NCBI GenBank assembly: GCA_050084515.1
Contig: CM114271.1
Span: forward strand, 61,504,001 to 61,568,000
Source of the DNA: Blasia pusilla
Taxonomy: Eukaryota > Marchantiophyta > Marchantiopsida > Blasiales
Length of the DNA: 64,000 nt
Direction of reading: 5' to 3'
The position numbers and the translations under genes are program-made. The notes under the pieces were generated by a model, which did not search any database, was not told the origin of the DNA, and saw only the letters and a list, made by a program, of their open reading frames with translations. Positions 9,122 through 20,290 of this stretch are shown here, one piece after another; within the stretch, counting starts at the first letter, position 1; every line of letters starts with the position of its first letter.

Positions 9122-9727
9122 CTAACATTCTAAATAATACACCTCGGACGAGGACTCCGTAGCGGTTGTGTGGTCTTGATCTGACGTATAGCCGTCGTCA
9201 GTCGGTGGCGTCTCTCCTTGGGGTGGTCGTGATTTCCACGACAGCTTGATGAGCTGCTTCGAGACCTGATTCGGCGCCTGGAACGTGAAACGTCGCCTTT
9301 TCCAATCCGTAGTCACCCTCGCGCCATACAGCCAGGGTCTTCCGATGAGCAAAGGATAGCCCGTGGTGGTCAGGGGCTGCAAGACTAAGTAGTCCAAGAG
9401 AAACAACACCCCCCCGAGCATGGTCGGAATTTGAGTGAGTTGTCCTAGGGGTCTCTTCCTGGATTGATCCGCAAACCGCAGATACTTGTCTGTGGGCTCG
9501 TACACTGTATACCCTAGTGCCCGAGCTGTTTGCTCCGTCATAATGTTAATTCCGCTTCCGGAATCAATGGGGACCTTCTTAATGGTATGGCCCTCAATTT
9601 CCACCTCCACCTCTGGGGCTCCCAAGTCTTCTACTTCGATCCAGAACAGATCCACCACTAGCAGATGCTTTGCCGACTTCTTGGTTTTTTCCAGCTTATT
9701 TTCCCTTTGCTGCAAAATTTTTCCCAT
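9122..9727 (-). pseudogene. Retropepsin-type aspartic protease, family A
   Basis: A 201-codon frame with the active-site box IDSGSGINIM, followed by ALGYTV and the flap region, and a second conserved GRPWLYGARV block with PLLIGRPW. Retropepsins act as dimers to cut the Gag-Pol precursor. The stop TAG at 9122-9124 (LEC-stop-EIDEV) corresponds to a CAG Gln codon changed by C-to-T; without it protease and RT form one frame, as is usual in Ty3 pol. The frame also overlaps the gag-side frame by about 30 bases with a +1 relation. Confidence 0.85.
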
Positions 9728-11905
9728 TAATCGGGTTATCCATTAGCAATTGAAGCGAGGTTATGTTGGCGGGTTGACGCCAAGTCCTCGGTGAATCGTA
9801 AGCTTCTAGGACCAGCGGTGATGTCGCAATGGCTTGGACTATCGGACTTGGTTTGGTCTTTGTCTTCTCTGGGGTCTGTTTCCCCTCTGGTTCCTGGTCC
9901 TCACGCACTTGAGCACGAACCTGGTCCTCTACATCATGATGGAAGTACCTCGGATGACTTCGATCAAAGGCCGGGTCCACATCGCCTTTGAGGATGGCCT
10001 TCCCGGCACGTAAGGTGTTCACAACTTTGGTCTTGGGCTCCCTAGCTTCGCGCGAAGACGAAGCACCCTTCTTTACCTTTGGGATCCCCGTGGTCTGACT
10101 CTTCGACCTCGTGGTGACAGCCAGAACGGTTTCTTGGAACTCTTTGGGCCAGTCCGATGATTCCTTGTTGGCCCCTTCGGTCGAGTCTTCCTCACTGATA
10201 GTGACTTGCTTTGGTCTCGGGGACACTACTTCTTCCACTCGGACCAGTTGTACATTTACGTCATTTTTGGCTGGTTGAGCTGGAGTGTTGACACATCGAC
10301 CAACAACCGCGGGACCTTGGGCTCGGGCATTCTCTAAGAAGTGTGTCCGCCCTTCTTGCAGTTCCCGCATAAGGGATTGAGTCCCACAGGTCGCTTTGGG
10401 TTTGGGCAATTGTTGGCCCAATGGTCTGCTGCGCCGCAGTTATATTAACAATTTCGTTTGATGGGTGGCGTGAAGGCTGCCGCGCCCATAATCTGTCTCA
10501 GGGGTCTCTGTTCCCCGTATTCCGGAGGCACATACCGCTTGATCCAGCTTCTCCCGGGGCTTGGGGGTGGCACCGCTTGGACGGCATAGCACCCTTCCCA
10601 CTCTTCAGGTTCATACCACCCTTCTTCAATAGTGGCCTCTTCCTGGATCCACCGTAGATCCCTCTGAGTAGGGCATTCCTGTACAGTATGCCCCTGGGTT
10701 CCGCAACTACTACACCAAATGTTGGGCCTCATCAGCCCGGGTCGTCTTCTGGGGTCCTTCTGGGCCGCCAGATGTACCTTCAACTCAACCATTTGTTTAC
10801 TGAGTTCTTCCATGGCCGACTTGCCGGCCTTCCTTGCCGTCCCTCTCACTGGGCTTTCCGACCGCTGGGGACGATGCTTGGTGCTTGGTCGGGTTTTGTT
10901 TAGGTGCTTGGGGGAGCGATGATGCCTGCTTTTCCCTTTCCTTTTAGCTTTCACCTCCTGCTCCGAGTCCGAGGACTCCGACGTATCCTCCGTAGAGGAT
11001 TCCGTGTCTGTGGAGGACGCTTCGGCTTCAGACGAAGCACTAGTCTGCAACGCCCCTCGTCGTTGGTGACGCCGTCTTCGTGTTCTGCGGGACTTCTCTG
11101 AGGCTTCGTACGCCTCATCGGAGGGTATGACTGCCTCCAGGGAATCCCGTTGGCCTCGCCGGCAGTACCGATCCATTTCTTTGGACAAGCCAGACACGAA
11201 CCAATCTACCAATTGGGAGGTAGTCGTGTGCTCCAGCTTATTCACAAGGCTCCGGAACCTTTGGGTATATTCCCGAAGGGTCTCCTTCTTTCTTTGTTTC
11301 AGGTCCCGAAGCTTCCTAAGAAGCCTATCCTCGAACTCTAGGTCGCGGAACTCATGTAGGAAGGATTCCAAGACCCTTTTCCAGGTTTCCGTGACGTCCG
11401 CTCCGAGACCTTCGTACCACTAGCTTGCTCGCTTCTTGAGTAGGCCAGGAAAGACTCGTAACAAATCCTCCTCTGCACCTTCCCCACTGGCTTTTGCGAC
11501 ATGGGTGAATTCAAGCACAAAGTTATCCACATCGTCTCGTCGTCCCCCAGCAAAGGTGGGGTACCTTAGCAGAGTTTTTCGAGTGTTGGCCATGGGAACC
11601 GCTCTCCTGCTGGCTCCCGGGCTTGATGCTCGAGAGGGAGGAGGTAACGGTTCCGCTCGAGGTGATTTGATCGGCTCCTTGCTCCCTGACTCCCCAAAGG
11701 GGTTCCAGGACGACTCTTCGTCCGACTGCGAACTGGCAGGGGACGTAGTGGAAACTTTGTCCTTGTCTTTCTTCTTGCTCTTCGGCTTCGGACAAGGACG
11801 AAGACCGGGAGACGACCCAGGCGGTCTCCAAGCCGGTTGCTCTTCCTGCTGCTTACTACGCCGATCGGCTTGCTGCTCTATCGAAGAGGGCCGAGAGCCT
11901 TCCAT
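9696..11905 (-). pseudogene. Gag polyprotein, family A
   Basis: Three consecutive frame segments. 11905-11420 holds a basic and Pro-rich N-terminus and the start of the capsid-like retrotransposon Gag domain (TLLRYPTFAGGRRDDVDNFV). A TAG at 11420-11422, explained by CAG, interrupts before WYEGLG. 11371-10445 completes the domain (ETLREYTQRFRSLVNKLEHT, LVDWFVSGLSKEMDRYCRRG). A Ser/Glu-rich linker and the CCHC zinc knuckle CSSCGTQGHTVQEC follow. A second knuckle ending CGAADHWANNC lies at about 10440-10400, just after a TAA that looks like a 3-base insertion. A third, CGNCKKGGHT, is broken near 10340. 10421-9696 is a charged linker to protease in another frame. Gag would package element RNA into particles. 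Confidence 0.82.
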
Positions 11906-12335
11906 AAGTCTCTTGTGGGATTTGGCAACTTGCGTTCACCCCCACGGTGGCGACAGGGTAAGGGTCCATGGAGGGAGGTTAACTACTTCTTCTTTCTACA
12001 CCTACAGGAGTGTGCCTGGTGCTCCTAACCTTCCTGCCAGGTTTTCCTCCCATAAACAGAAGTACCGGGTTTTCACCAAGTACAACTATTGTTCATGGGC
12101 GAAGCACCGTTCGGACGACTGGTTCTTTGACAAGTTCTAATTAGTTGGTCTATTTTCTCTAGCACCAATGCAGAAAATCTATTGTTGTCTTCAAGCATCC
12201 ATTGTCTTACGGGGATCGCTAGAGCTAGCACATGGTCTTCAGTAAGAACTAGATTGTTGGGTCTTCTAGGGGCGAAGCTTCTTTCCCCGCTCCCAGATTC
12301 CCCATGGGTCTCTCTCCCTTCTCAGCCAAGGATAT

Positions 12336-12355
12336 GATCCCCGGCAGCGGCGCCA
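12336..12355 (-). promoter_or_regulatory. Primer-binding site complementary to tRNA-Asp 3' end
   Basis: On the minus strand TGGCGCCGCTGCCGGGGATC, just inside the 5' LTR. It matches the complement of the 3' end of plant tRNA-Asp(GTC) with one mismatch in 20 (C for T at base 9). This primes minus-strand DNA synthesis. The site fixes the orientation of copy A2 and the inner LTR border. Confidence 0.85.
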
Positions 12356-12356
12356 A

Positions 12357-13565
12357 AAAGTTTCTCACTATATGTAATGTACAAGTGTTTCTAATTTACA
12401 GTCATTTGTAGAGTTCGATCCCCAAGAGGATCATTGTTGGATGAAAAGAGAGGATAAAGTGATTATTACGTTGTAAAAGTAGTGTGGTTGATTATGTAAT
12501 TCAAATGTAGTATTCCAATAACATCTTCCGATCCTTCTTAGTACCTATGTTTTCTTCTTCAATTCTATCTAGTGGAATTTAAAGCACGCTCAGGAAAATT
12601 GTTCTCTCGACATCTAGGAACCTCACAGAGATCTCAACAATAAGGTTGGCTTCTCCTACTTTCGGAACTCAATCCGTCTTGGTAGGCTACTCTCTATCAA
12701 ACAGATTTCATACAACTCCATGTTGATTATTCCATTGATGAGAAAGGTTTGTTTGATTTCACTCTTCACGCTGCAGACCCAAAAAGACTATCCAAACGTA
12801 AGCATCGCACATCAAAATGAATGAATGAATGGTTTATTATTCCATCAAGAATGGGAAGACTTCAAAGTGTATACAAGCTCGAGAGGGTACTACTCTCTTG
12901 CTCGGACCATTCCTACAGCATAAGGACTTCATGAGCGAATGATAATTGTAGCTTCTGTCCTGTTTCTTAAATATTCTCGGGAGTAGGAGCGTTTCCAAGA
13001 TCCGAAGCGTTCTTGATGAAGTTGGTGTCTCTTCAATATTTGTAACTACCTAGATCTATGGTGTGCTTTCCTTTTCCAATGATCCCTAGGAATCTGGAGA
13101 ACAAAATTGTCCTAACTGTCTATCTGATACAAATGGTTGCGCCTCTTCCTAGGCTAACTGTTTTAACTATGTGCCGGTTCGAATCACAATCATACTGAGC
13201 TTCGCTGCGCTGAATTTCTTGAGGACGAAGCTCTTCATTCTTCATTCTCTTTGTGCTTCGCTCTTCGTGCTTCGTTATAGTGCGAAGTACTTTGTGTACA
13301 GAGCTTCGTTGAGCTTCGCTAAGCTTTGTTAAGCTTTGTTAAGCTTTGCGTTGGTCCTTTAGACTTCGTTACTACATTTGCTTCTCCTCTAAGGCAAATC
13401 CTTGATCTTCCATCTCTCTGCCTTGTCTTAGGAGCTTCGTGATTCACTTGAATCTTACTCTTTCTTCTCCATAATAGTATACAATAATCAAAACTATAAT
13501 GTACAAGAGTCTTTGTTCAATAAAAAGATAAATTTCTTCCGAAGTACAAAATTGTGGGTATCTCA
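12357..13565 (-). repeat. 5' LTR of family A (about 1.2 kb)
   Basis: It lies between the primer-binding site and the start of B1 homology. The outer end on the minus strand is TGAGATACCCAC. The inner end, near TATAGTGAGAAAC or the preceding TACA, is not exactly defined. It contains a cluster of AAGCTTTG, AAGCTTCG and CGAAGC words (about 13200-13440), including three tandem TTAAGCTTTG units near 13319-13348. Similar words occur in the spacer before the extra ORF in A1. No second LTR of this family is present for dating. Confidence 0.7.
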
Positions 13566-14370
13566 TGCTCCGATCATCTCATCCCAAATCATGCGTGGCC
13601 CTCCCTGACAAAAGGCATGGGATGTTGGGAAGCTCACCAACGTAGGTAACGCTACCCTCAACTCCTCCACCCTATTGGCCATCGCCAACGGTGATCTATC
13701 ATCCCGCGTCACCACTTGAGATCGTGTCCTGATCCCAAAATAGCATCCACTATGAGATGTGGTGCTCTCTGGACTCAATCGTATGCTCAACTCAGTACCT
13801 CTGATGGTATCACGTTTGTCCACTATAGTCGTGGACAATGGGCACGTGATCCAACCCTCCCTGCATCTAACAACACAGCAGGTCCTAACCAGGACCTCAC
13901 CTGATGCACACTCGTCATCACACGTGCACGAGTGTCTCCCAACAACGGCACGTTCTCCAGAATGTACGCCGAAGAACATGTGTGACTCTCCTGCAAGTGT
14001 TGTACTACTCGCAGCATCTCCCAAAACATCCCTGACCTCGCATCTTGCAATCCAAATCCTTGGCCAGCTGAGGAATGACCCTGACATGGCCATCCAACAA
14101 TCACCAAATGAATGGTGCTAACTCTATCCAGATCCTACGCCCCCACCAAAGAGATGTCGGTGGGTAGTGTATGCTGATATCCCCGTACTGCAGATACCGG
14201 CAATAACTCAGGATACCTCTGGACCAATCTCGCTACGTGACGTTATGATACTCGCCGCGCGGTCTCATCTCTCTCCACATAAAGGTACTGATGCACCCAT
14301 ATGCCCGCCTGCAATACTGCAGCCAATCCGGTGCTAATCCCTTTGAAGAGATCTAACATTCTAACACCCT
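13566..14370 (-). pseudogene. DNMT3-like C5 cytosine DNA methyltransferase of copy B1
   Basis: C5-methyltransferase motifs in linear order. Motif I is LDLFKGISTG (14356-14327), the SAM-binding loop. Motif II-like is YLYVERDETARR. Motif IV is GWPCQGHS with the catalytic Cys in PCQ at 14089-14081. FWEMLRVV follows, then motif VI YILENVPLLG with ENV at 13957-13949, and motif VIII-like LLDAGRVGSRAH. A C-terminal fragment VVTRDDRSPLAMANRVEELR lies in another frame. Order I-IV-VI-VIII is that of DNMT3, not the permuted order of plant DRM. The phrase GISTGL matches the DNMT3 motif I style (GIATGL). A TAA at 14243-14245 (TTA in B3) and one indel inactivate the copy. Motifs IX-X are cut off by the family A LTR. 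Confidence 0.87.
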
Positions 14371-15100
14371 CCTCTGGACACTGCCACACAACGAATGTGG
14401 TATCCTTTGGGTTCAACGTCTCCACTCCAGGAGCCCAATTGCCACCTGCCTCTCGCTGCTCTAGGATAAAGGCATGACTCCACGCCTGCCTTACGAGGTT
14501 GTCGGCACTCCTCTGTAGCTCTCGAGTCGTACCCCACAATGGTGAAGAGGTCTCGCCAACATGGGAAGAGACATTCGCCATGGTCTGTTCTCCGTGGGAC
14601 TATCCGCTACTAGGACATTCTCCACATGTGCGTTTCCCTCCTACAACTCTCCTAGCTAGCTAATACTACCTGTGAAACCTGCCAACGTGGTCACAGACTC
14701 GTCTCATGATCAACCACCTCGTCTTGCAAACTGCATGGGTAATTGACTCATCCGCCCGTCACCTGACCGCCACTCTAGCCCATAAGCAACGGTCTCCTCC
14801 CATAAGTCAAGGATGAATCCTAGGAGATATAACACTGTACTCCCCACCAACACATCGTACGACTCAGCCGGTGTCGTAATCGCACGTGTGCATACCACAC
14901 CATAGCACTATCCGTTGCATGCTCTGGCTGGACTCTAAAAACTATCTTCTGTCGAGTCATATACTGTTTGGGTGACACGCCCCCAATCCAGGTCTGTATC
15001 TAGAAGGGACAAGTCTCAATGTCGGCCTTCCGTAACCCCAACGCTAAACACGCCGCCTTCCCTAACATCAAGGGTTGCGCTCCTGAATCAAGTAGGACGC
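14371..15100 (-). pseudogene. Protease C-terminal part and protease-methyltransferase linker, copy B1
   Basis: Continues the protease after the solo LTR with VLLDSGAQP (active-site DSG), then CLALGLRKADIETCP, AITTPAESYDVLVGSTVLYLL, GFILDLWEETVAYG and the RMSQLPMQFARRGG stretch. A linker follows (MANVSSHVGETSSPLWGTTR). All parts align with B3 54980-55690 with several stops and small indels. In B3 the same region is one open frame. Confidence 0.8.
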
Positions 15101-15516
15101 TGTCGTATAGTAAAATCAACCAGTGTGTAAACTTCTTCGTCATTAAGTGTTAGATAGAGTTTCATTAGTATTAAGTAAATTGGCTTAGAAAAAGGAGATT
15201 CTTATGTTTAAACCTCTTTATGGTGCCTCTTTTATGCGCGCCCAACTTTAGAAAAAGGAGGTAATAAATAAAAGATGACTTTATAAAAGTAAAGTTGTGA
15301 GGTTAGTGCTTTAATGAAAAGCAAAAGTAGTCTTGGTTGGTGGCTAGGTTAGTTGGGGGTAATTTGGAAAATATCAAGTGGGTAAAAGAGGATATTTTGG
15401 AAGAGATAAGAGGAAATCTACTTGTGTCGAAATGTGATTGGCTAAGCCTTGAGAGGAAGCCATGTGGCACAAGATAAGATAAGCTCTATTTCGTACTCTT
15501 GTGGATCCCTTGTGAG

Positions 15517-15524
15517 TATATAAA
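15517..15524 (+). promoter_or_regulatory. TATA box of family D LTR
   Basis: TATATAAA about 416 bases into the LTR, followed by AGAGGAGGG. It is the expected LTR promoter and sets the element strand. Confidence 0.55.
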
Positions 15525-15851
15525 GAGGAGGGACCTTCAAGGGTTGATCACCTTTTATTCCATATCTTGAGCCTCTCGTGTCTCTCTTGAGTGTATGGCT
15601 TTGGGATTGCTTGCTCTTCCAATGAGAGTGGATCACCCCTCTTGGGAAAGTAACTTGACCATGGTCTATTCTTCGAGAGATTTCTAGAGTGTGGTGTGTG
15701 TGTGTGGGGATGAGAGATTTGTCACCGTAGAGGAGTTTAGTCATACTAAAATAGCGGATGTTTTGGCTTGTTACTTCCCCAATGAGAGTGGATTATCCCT
15801 CTTGGGAGAATAACTCCGCCAAAACCCATTCTTGAGGAGAGTAGAGAATGT

Positions 15852-16340
15852 GTGTCAAGCATGGATAGGGATGGAGCACGAGCTATGCCCGATTTTCCTT
15901 TCCTCAATCCTTACCATGTCAAGGTACTCTTTGTAGATAGGCATTGGTTCACTCGCTATTTAGTTTATCACTTTGGGGAGGCGTTCATGAACCAGGTCAT
16001 GCAATCTCCAACTTCGGTGATTCTTCCTATTGTCACATATGGAAGGACATGGGATTGTACTTTGTATGTCCTTATATAGCGATCCATGGATGTCAATAGG
16101 CCTGCTCAAGTAGGGTTTAACACTAGTTGTGCTATCTTCCTCGTGTACAAGCGTAAAATAGTTTATAGGGATTTTATAGTTAGGAATTTTGGGGTCCGAT
16201 GTTACGAAGAAGTGATCGCCTCGGCACTTCCATTTGTGATACTTTGTGAGAGAATGGAGAGTGTACATCATAATTTTGTATTGAAAAAGGAGAACTTATT
16301 AGAGAGTTCACCTTGCATCGACCGCATCTACCGCAGCTAG
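15852..16340 (+). other. Small ORF pair within the family D LTR
   Basis: Two frames in phase, 75 and 84 codons, separated by one TAG at 16077-16079. The two halves resemble each other: FTRYLVYHFGEAFMNQVM...VILPIV in the first and VYRDFIVRNFGVRCYEEVIA...FVILCE in the second, suggesting an internal duplication. No known family recognised. LTRs rarely carry proteins of this size, so it may be a chance frame. Confidence 0.3.
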
Positions 16341-16380
16341 AAGGCCCGCCCTTGCTTGAAGAAAGACTCTCGACACGACA

Positions 16381-16907
16381 ACGCGTTGCGGGTGGTATAC
16401 TGTCCCCGTCAGACTAACCAAGCGAAATACTCCAGCTCGGTTATCCAGTAACACTACTCCATGTGTCACCATTGCTCGCTCTATGGCCGGTTGAGCTGGC
16501 ATATCTACCAACTTTTCCACTGCCGCATGCCATGACTCTATGGGGGACGTCCCGAGCACCGGCTCTGAAGGCAAGTCTACCACCTCCTCAACTACCTCTG
16601 AATAAGAAGCAGTCACCTCTCCACGCTCATACAATGTGGCGGCCTGCCGGAACACCTCAACTGGTCCAACTCCCAACGTCACCAACTCTATGGCTGAAAA
16701 TAGCGGAGTCTGATTCACTTTGGTGGCCACCTCCAACACTATGTTTGATACTGACTCCACTCGAGCTGGCATAGGAGTTGTCACTCCAACTCCTCGTGAC
16801 ATTAACGCACCTGCCTGAGATGTAGGCACTGCTGCTGTCGAGGCACCATCGATGGTGTGTGTAGTGTCTGCGACAATGTGAATGACTATGGAACCTTGGC
16901 CTGCCAC
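16381..16907 (-). pseudogene. Protease N-terminal region, copy B1
   Basis: Frame from the nucleocapsid to the protease active site: HIVADTTHTIDGAST, RGVGVTTPMPARVES, LEVATKVNQTPLFSAIELVT, EVVEEVVDLPSEPVLGTSP, then GVVLLDNRAGVFRLVSLTGT and YHPQRV, where the solo LTR enters. It aligns residue by residue with B3, including the point (PLFSAIEL) where the DNA transposon entered B3. It therefore gives the uninterrupted target sequence. Confidence 0.78.
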
Positions 16908-16959
16908 CCATGGATCCCCTCCGATGGGTCAATCTCAACTCCACCTCTCGATGGCTCAG

Positions 16960-18481
16960 TGCCTCTTGCAACATCCTAAGTCACCACTGCAGCTACCTCA
17001 ACCTAAGGTGCACTACACATAAACCCCATACTAGCGAGATCCTCACCCGGGTCAGGGTAAGAGGTAGAAGCTAGAGCCACACTAGCTGCTGGCGGCTCCG
17101 TGCCTCCCCTTGGCTGCATCATCGTCATGGCAGCAATCCTCTACTCTAACTTATCGATGCGTGAGAGAAGTGCCGGCTCTGGTGCTCCTGCTCCATCTCC
17201 TCTGGCTGGTGGTGGTCCTCTATCACCATCTCCAAGAAGAACTCCCCGACCTCCTCCAAGACGACTGCCCCTAGGCCCTCAGCCTACCTCTGGACGTGCC
17301 TCTCGACAAAGGTCAAAACATCTATCCCTAGTGTGACCATATCTGTGGCAATAGTCACACTAGTACTATGGTGGGGCCATCCTCTATGGCTCTTGAGCAA
17401 TCGGAGACGCTCGTGGTCCTCTCCCATGCTGTGTGGAGTCTATCTGCCTATGGGCCCCTCCACATGTCCAACAAGGCAACATCGGTCCCTGCTGGGCAAC
17501 ATATGTAGGTATGGGTCGTTGCCTCATAGGCTCACGGTACCCGCCCTCCTCTCTGGGCACACTGGCCCGCTCCCGTGGTACAAGTGTTTGCTGTGGCACC
17601 TGTGGGGTCACTGTCGCTTGTGGACCCATCGACTCTCGAGAAAATCCAGCGGTCACTATCTGGTCCTCACTCATGTTGAGCTCAATACGCTCAGAAAACT
17701 CAAAGATCACCTTCAATGTGGGCTTCGCTGTGTGAATTAGCACCGCATCTCGGACTCTCCTCCTTAGTTCTCGGTCCAGAACCTCGTACGAATATTGGAC
17801 TGACTACGCCTCACTCACTCCATACGTAGCAATGATCAGCCTCCTCATGCAGGTGAATGACTCTCTTAGACTCTCACCCAATCGTCGCTAAAAATCCTGT
17901 AGACTCTTTAGCTTGTGGGTGCGTATGCCATGGTAGCTCTTCCCCAACTGTCAGAAGAACTCCACTGTGGGACTGAAGCTGGGTGGCCCTCGACCACCAG
18001 AGGTCTCTGCCACATTGCTTGTCTCACTGCCCTCCTTTCCATCTAGTCTCTGAGCTTATGGTGTGGGTCTCTCTCCTCTCACGATCCCATCATGTGTTTT
18101 GTGACCACTAATGGACACATACCTTGGAGCCCAATACATCCTCTAGGCATCGATCTCTACTGAATATAGTGATCAAAACTCCATGTGGCCATCCATTGGA
18201 GGACCCTCCAAGTGCTGGAACAACCCCTTCCATGCCATGAAAGGATTGAACCGTGTTGCGGTCCGTATCTCCTAGAAGTCGCACCATATGTCGAACTCTT
18301 AGATAAAATCATCTAAGTCGATGGTGGCCACTGCACCCCAGAAACGACGCATGCTCCAATGGCCCATGTCGTCCATCTCCTGCCAAGTGATATTGCCTTT
18401 GTCTGTGATCTCGTCACCAGATCCGGTGTCTAGTGATGACGATCCAACCACAGCTGGATGTCGAGGTAGCTCCTCACTCAT
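16960..18481 (-). pseudogene. Gag of copy B1
   Basis: Starts MSEELPRHPAVVGSSS, followed by EMDDMGHWSMRRFWGAVATI and LDDFI, the conserved family B Gag N-terminus. After stops it continues through MLIHTAKPTLKVIFEFSERI and the zinc knuckles. The first is CWTCGGAHRQIDS, with the last Cys changed to Ser, and the second is CDYCHRYGHTRDRC. A Gly/Arg/Pro-rich tail (LGGGRGVLLGDG) follows. Many C-to-T type stops occur. It would have formed the particle shell and bound RNA. Confidence 0.72.
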
Positions 18482-19785
18482 AACCCCTCAGTATCTCAGT
18501 CCACTCCGTGTCACACCACTACTACTGCTCGCACTACCCCGTTCTTCCGAACCTTGGAAGAAGGCCGTGATGACAACCATGTCTCACCCGCTCAAGCACT
18601 CAGACTCACCGAGAGTCTCCCACACTCCTCACTAGCTTACCTACGCTAACGTCAATCCCGTGATGACACACCCGGCCTCACGCACACTCAAGACTCGGGC
18701 TCACCATGAGCCTCCCACTAACTCACCTAACCTACCGACACGATCGGGTCATACATGCGACCCCTACTCGGCAACCGCCATATATCCACCAACATGCTAC
18801 ACCTGAAAAGAGTCTACACTCGTCATCATCACTACACCCACCTAGCACCAGCTACTACCCGATACCCGACACTCTCAATCTCAAAAGATAAGTGCGAGAA
18901 AAGGGACTCGAATAGATAACCTGATCATGCCCACCAACCTACTCCACCGTCAACATCCACTCCATAGGTGTGGCATGACAACCTTTGTAGCACAACCATC
19001 TCCTCGCACACACGTCAAACCTCCCGTGAGCATCGGCGTGTGTCCCCATCACAACCCTCGCAAATCCCAATCACACCCAAAAAATATTACGTTCTGAAAA
19101 ATTTGTCCGCCCACCAACATCCACGTACCTTCAACTCAACCGAACGCAACCATGCATGTCTCTCACGTCACCCGCGCCTCTATCGCGTCCACCCGGCCTA
19201 CCATGTTGGCCTGTGCCCCAACCACGTCTATCCTGACCCTTATCGCTTGGCCCCCAACCACGTCCGCACTCCACCACGCCGAGGAGGCGCCGACCACGGC
19301 GATCGCAACTACGTAAGGGGGAAAAACATTGGGGCCAAGGCTTGGCCCGCGTCGCTATGGGCCATAATGGCTTTGGAAGGGCCCTAAATGCGCGGGGGGG
19401 GGGAACAATCCTCCAGCGGGGGGTGCGCCTCCGTCTCCGGCCTCCGGTGCGCCTCCAGCCGCCTCTGCGATATAACCCTAGCCTCCAATCTAAACTGCCT
19501 CCGCGACCCAGCCGCCTCCGCCTCCACGACCTTTCCTTCCTGCTCTTTCTCGACACACCCGCTTGCGTATACTCGACACCACACTGCACGCTACACCTGG
19601 TTGCTGTCCCCCGTCAATCCGCACCAGCAAAATCTGAGAAAAACGGACAACGCTTCCACCCATGACCTTTCGCATGGAAAAAATGACAAACACAACGCCA
19701 ACCAGCGTCTCCATGGGCTCCCACCAAGGCAACTCGCTTGCCTACCCGCAAAAAATGAATTCCCACCAGCCCCCTGACATCTTTC
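18482..19785 (-). other. 5' leader of copy B1
   Basis: Untranslated region between LTR and gag, alignable with 41837-42895 in B3. It includes a G-run of about 10 near 19395, matching the C-run of B3. A 90-codon frame with a non-ATG start, spanning the LTR end and the leader (19886-19614), has the same length as the B3 equivalent (41739-42011). No other feature seen. Confidence 0.55.
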
Positions 19786-20290
19786 TCATGTAAAAATAAC
19801 GAGTTGTAAAAACGGCACACCCGTCCTAAAACTCCACTCCTCAATCTACATCGGCATATCGAGCCTCCTCCACCATACACTATCAAGGAATCGGGACGCT
19901 AGCACCCTAGTCCTATCTCACACACATACAAGAGAGGTACTCCAACGGCCCAACATGAGAAAGATGGATTAGGAAAGCCATCTTCCTCTCTTATATAGGG
20001 TTGGGAAGAGCCAAAAGGCTCTTCCCCTAAAAATAGCCATCCCATTGGTAACCTGCGCGTACAGGTTACCAGGGGCGGGTGACCTGGTCAACAAGTCACC
20101 CAGTTGTGAAAGACCTCAACAGGACAGTTGTCAAAAACGATGTTCCTGACATAATGGACCTATCCTAAACCTCATCCAACACCGTGGGACAAAGTCACAC
20201 TCAAGATAGTCTGTTGGCTCCTACGCCCTATCCACGATAGATCTCGGCCTATCGGCTACTCAGATGTGAGAAAGACCAAGTGTTGAAGTA
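19786..20290 (-). repeat. LTR of family B, copy B1 (LTR1)
   Basis: Homologous over about 490 bp to 41346-41836. On the minus strand it runs from CATCTGAGTAGCCGATAGG to ACTCGTTATTTTTACA. TATATAA is at 19997-19991. Inverted repeats: 20046-20071 (10-bp arms around TGGTAACCTG), 20003-20026 (perfect 10-bp arms GGGAAGAGCC, 4-base loop) and 19961-19984 (10-bp arms, one mismatch). A fourth, GGGTGAC/GTCACCC, lies at about 20077-20101. Outer border uncertain by tens of bases. Confidence 0.75.

Larger units (their letters stand above)
8687..13565 (-). mobile_element. Ty3/gypsy family A, copy A2 (5' portion, inverted)
   Basis: Read on the minus strand: LTR (13565 down to about 12357), tRNA-Asp primer site, leader, gag, protease and the first 130 residues of RT. 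It is cut at 8686, where plus-strand family B copy B2 ends. The outer end begins TGAGATACCC directly beside the methyltransferase of copy B1 (FWEM region onwards to WDEM), so A2 appears to have inserted into B1. The B1 remainder expected on the other side is missing, implying a later deletion or inversion. Together A1 and A2 cover nearly a complete family A element. Confidence 0.85.
15101..16380 (+). repeat. Solo LTR, family D (inside protease of B1)
   Basis: 1280 bp starting TGTCGTATAG and ending GACACGACA, so TG...CA ends with 6-bp terminal inverted repeats (TGTCGT/ACGACA). The flanks share ACGC (15097-15100 and 16381-16384), a 4-bp target duplication. Excision rejoins the protease frame at the Arg-Val before LLDSG. 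TATATAAA at 15517-15524 gives plus orientation. A block of about 75 bp with the shared words CAATGAGAGTGGAT and CCCTCTTGGGA occurs twice downstream (15605-15680 and 15763-15842). Two adjoining open frames lie in the second half (separate entry). Confidence 0.8.
13566..20290 (-). mobile_element. Ty3/gypsy family B, copy B1 (5' two thirds, inverted)
   Basis: Read on the minus strand: LTR (about 20290-19786), leader, gag with two zinc knuckles, protease and methyltransferase up to the TRD-like region, cut at 13565 by the family A LTR. A 1280-bp solo LTR (15101-16380) interrupts the protease. Order and sequence match B3 (41346 onward), which confirms that the methyltransferase belongs to the element and is not a chance neighbour. 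RT, RNase H and integrase are absent. Confidence 0.87.

Noticed and set aside
9696-9730. Possible programmed frameshift between gag and pol of family A at a GGGAAAAATTTT stretch (minus strand)
   Set aside because: The shift needed is +1, not the usual -1, and the gag-side frame is itself displaced by another indel near 10400; two compensating indels explain it better.
19131-19589. 152-codon minus-strand frame rich in Arg and Gly
   Set aside because: Lies in the GC-rich B1 leader and has no counterpart frame in B3.
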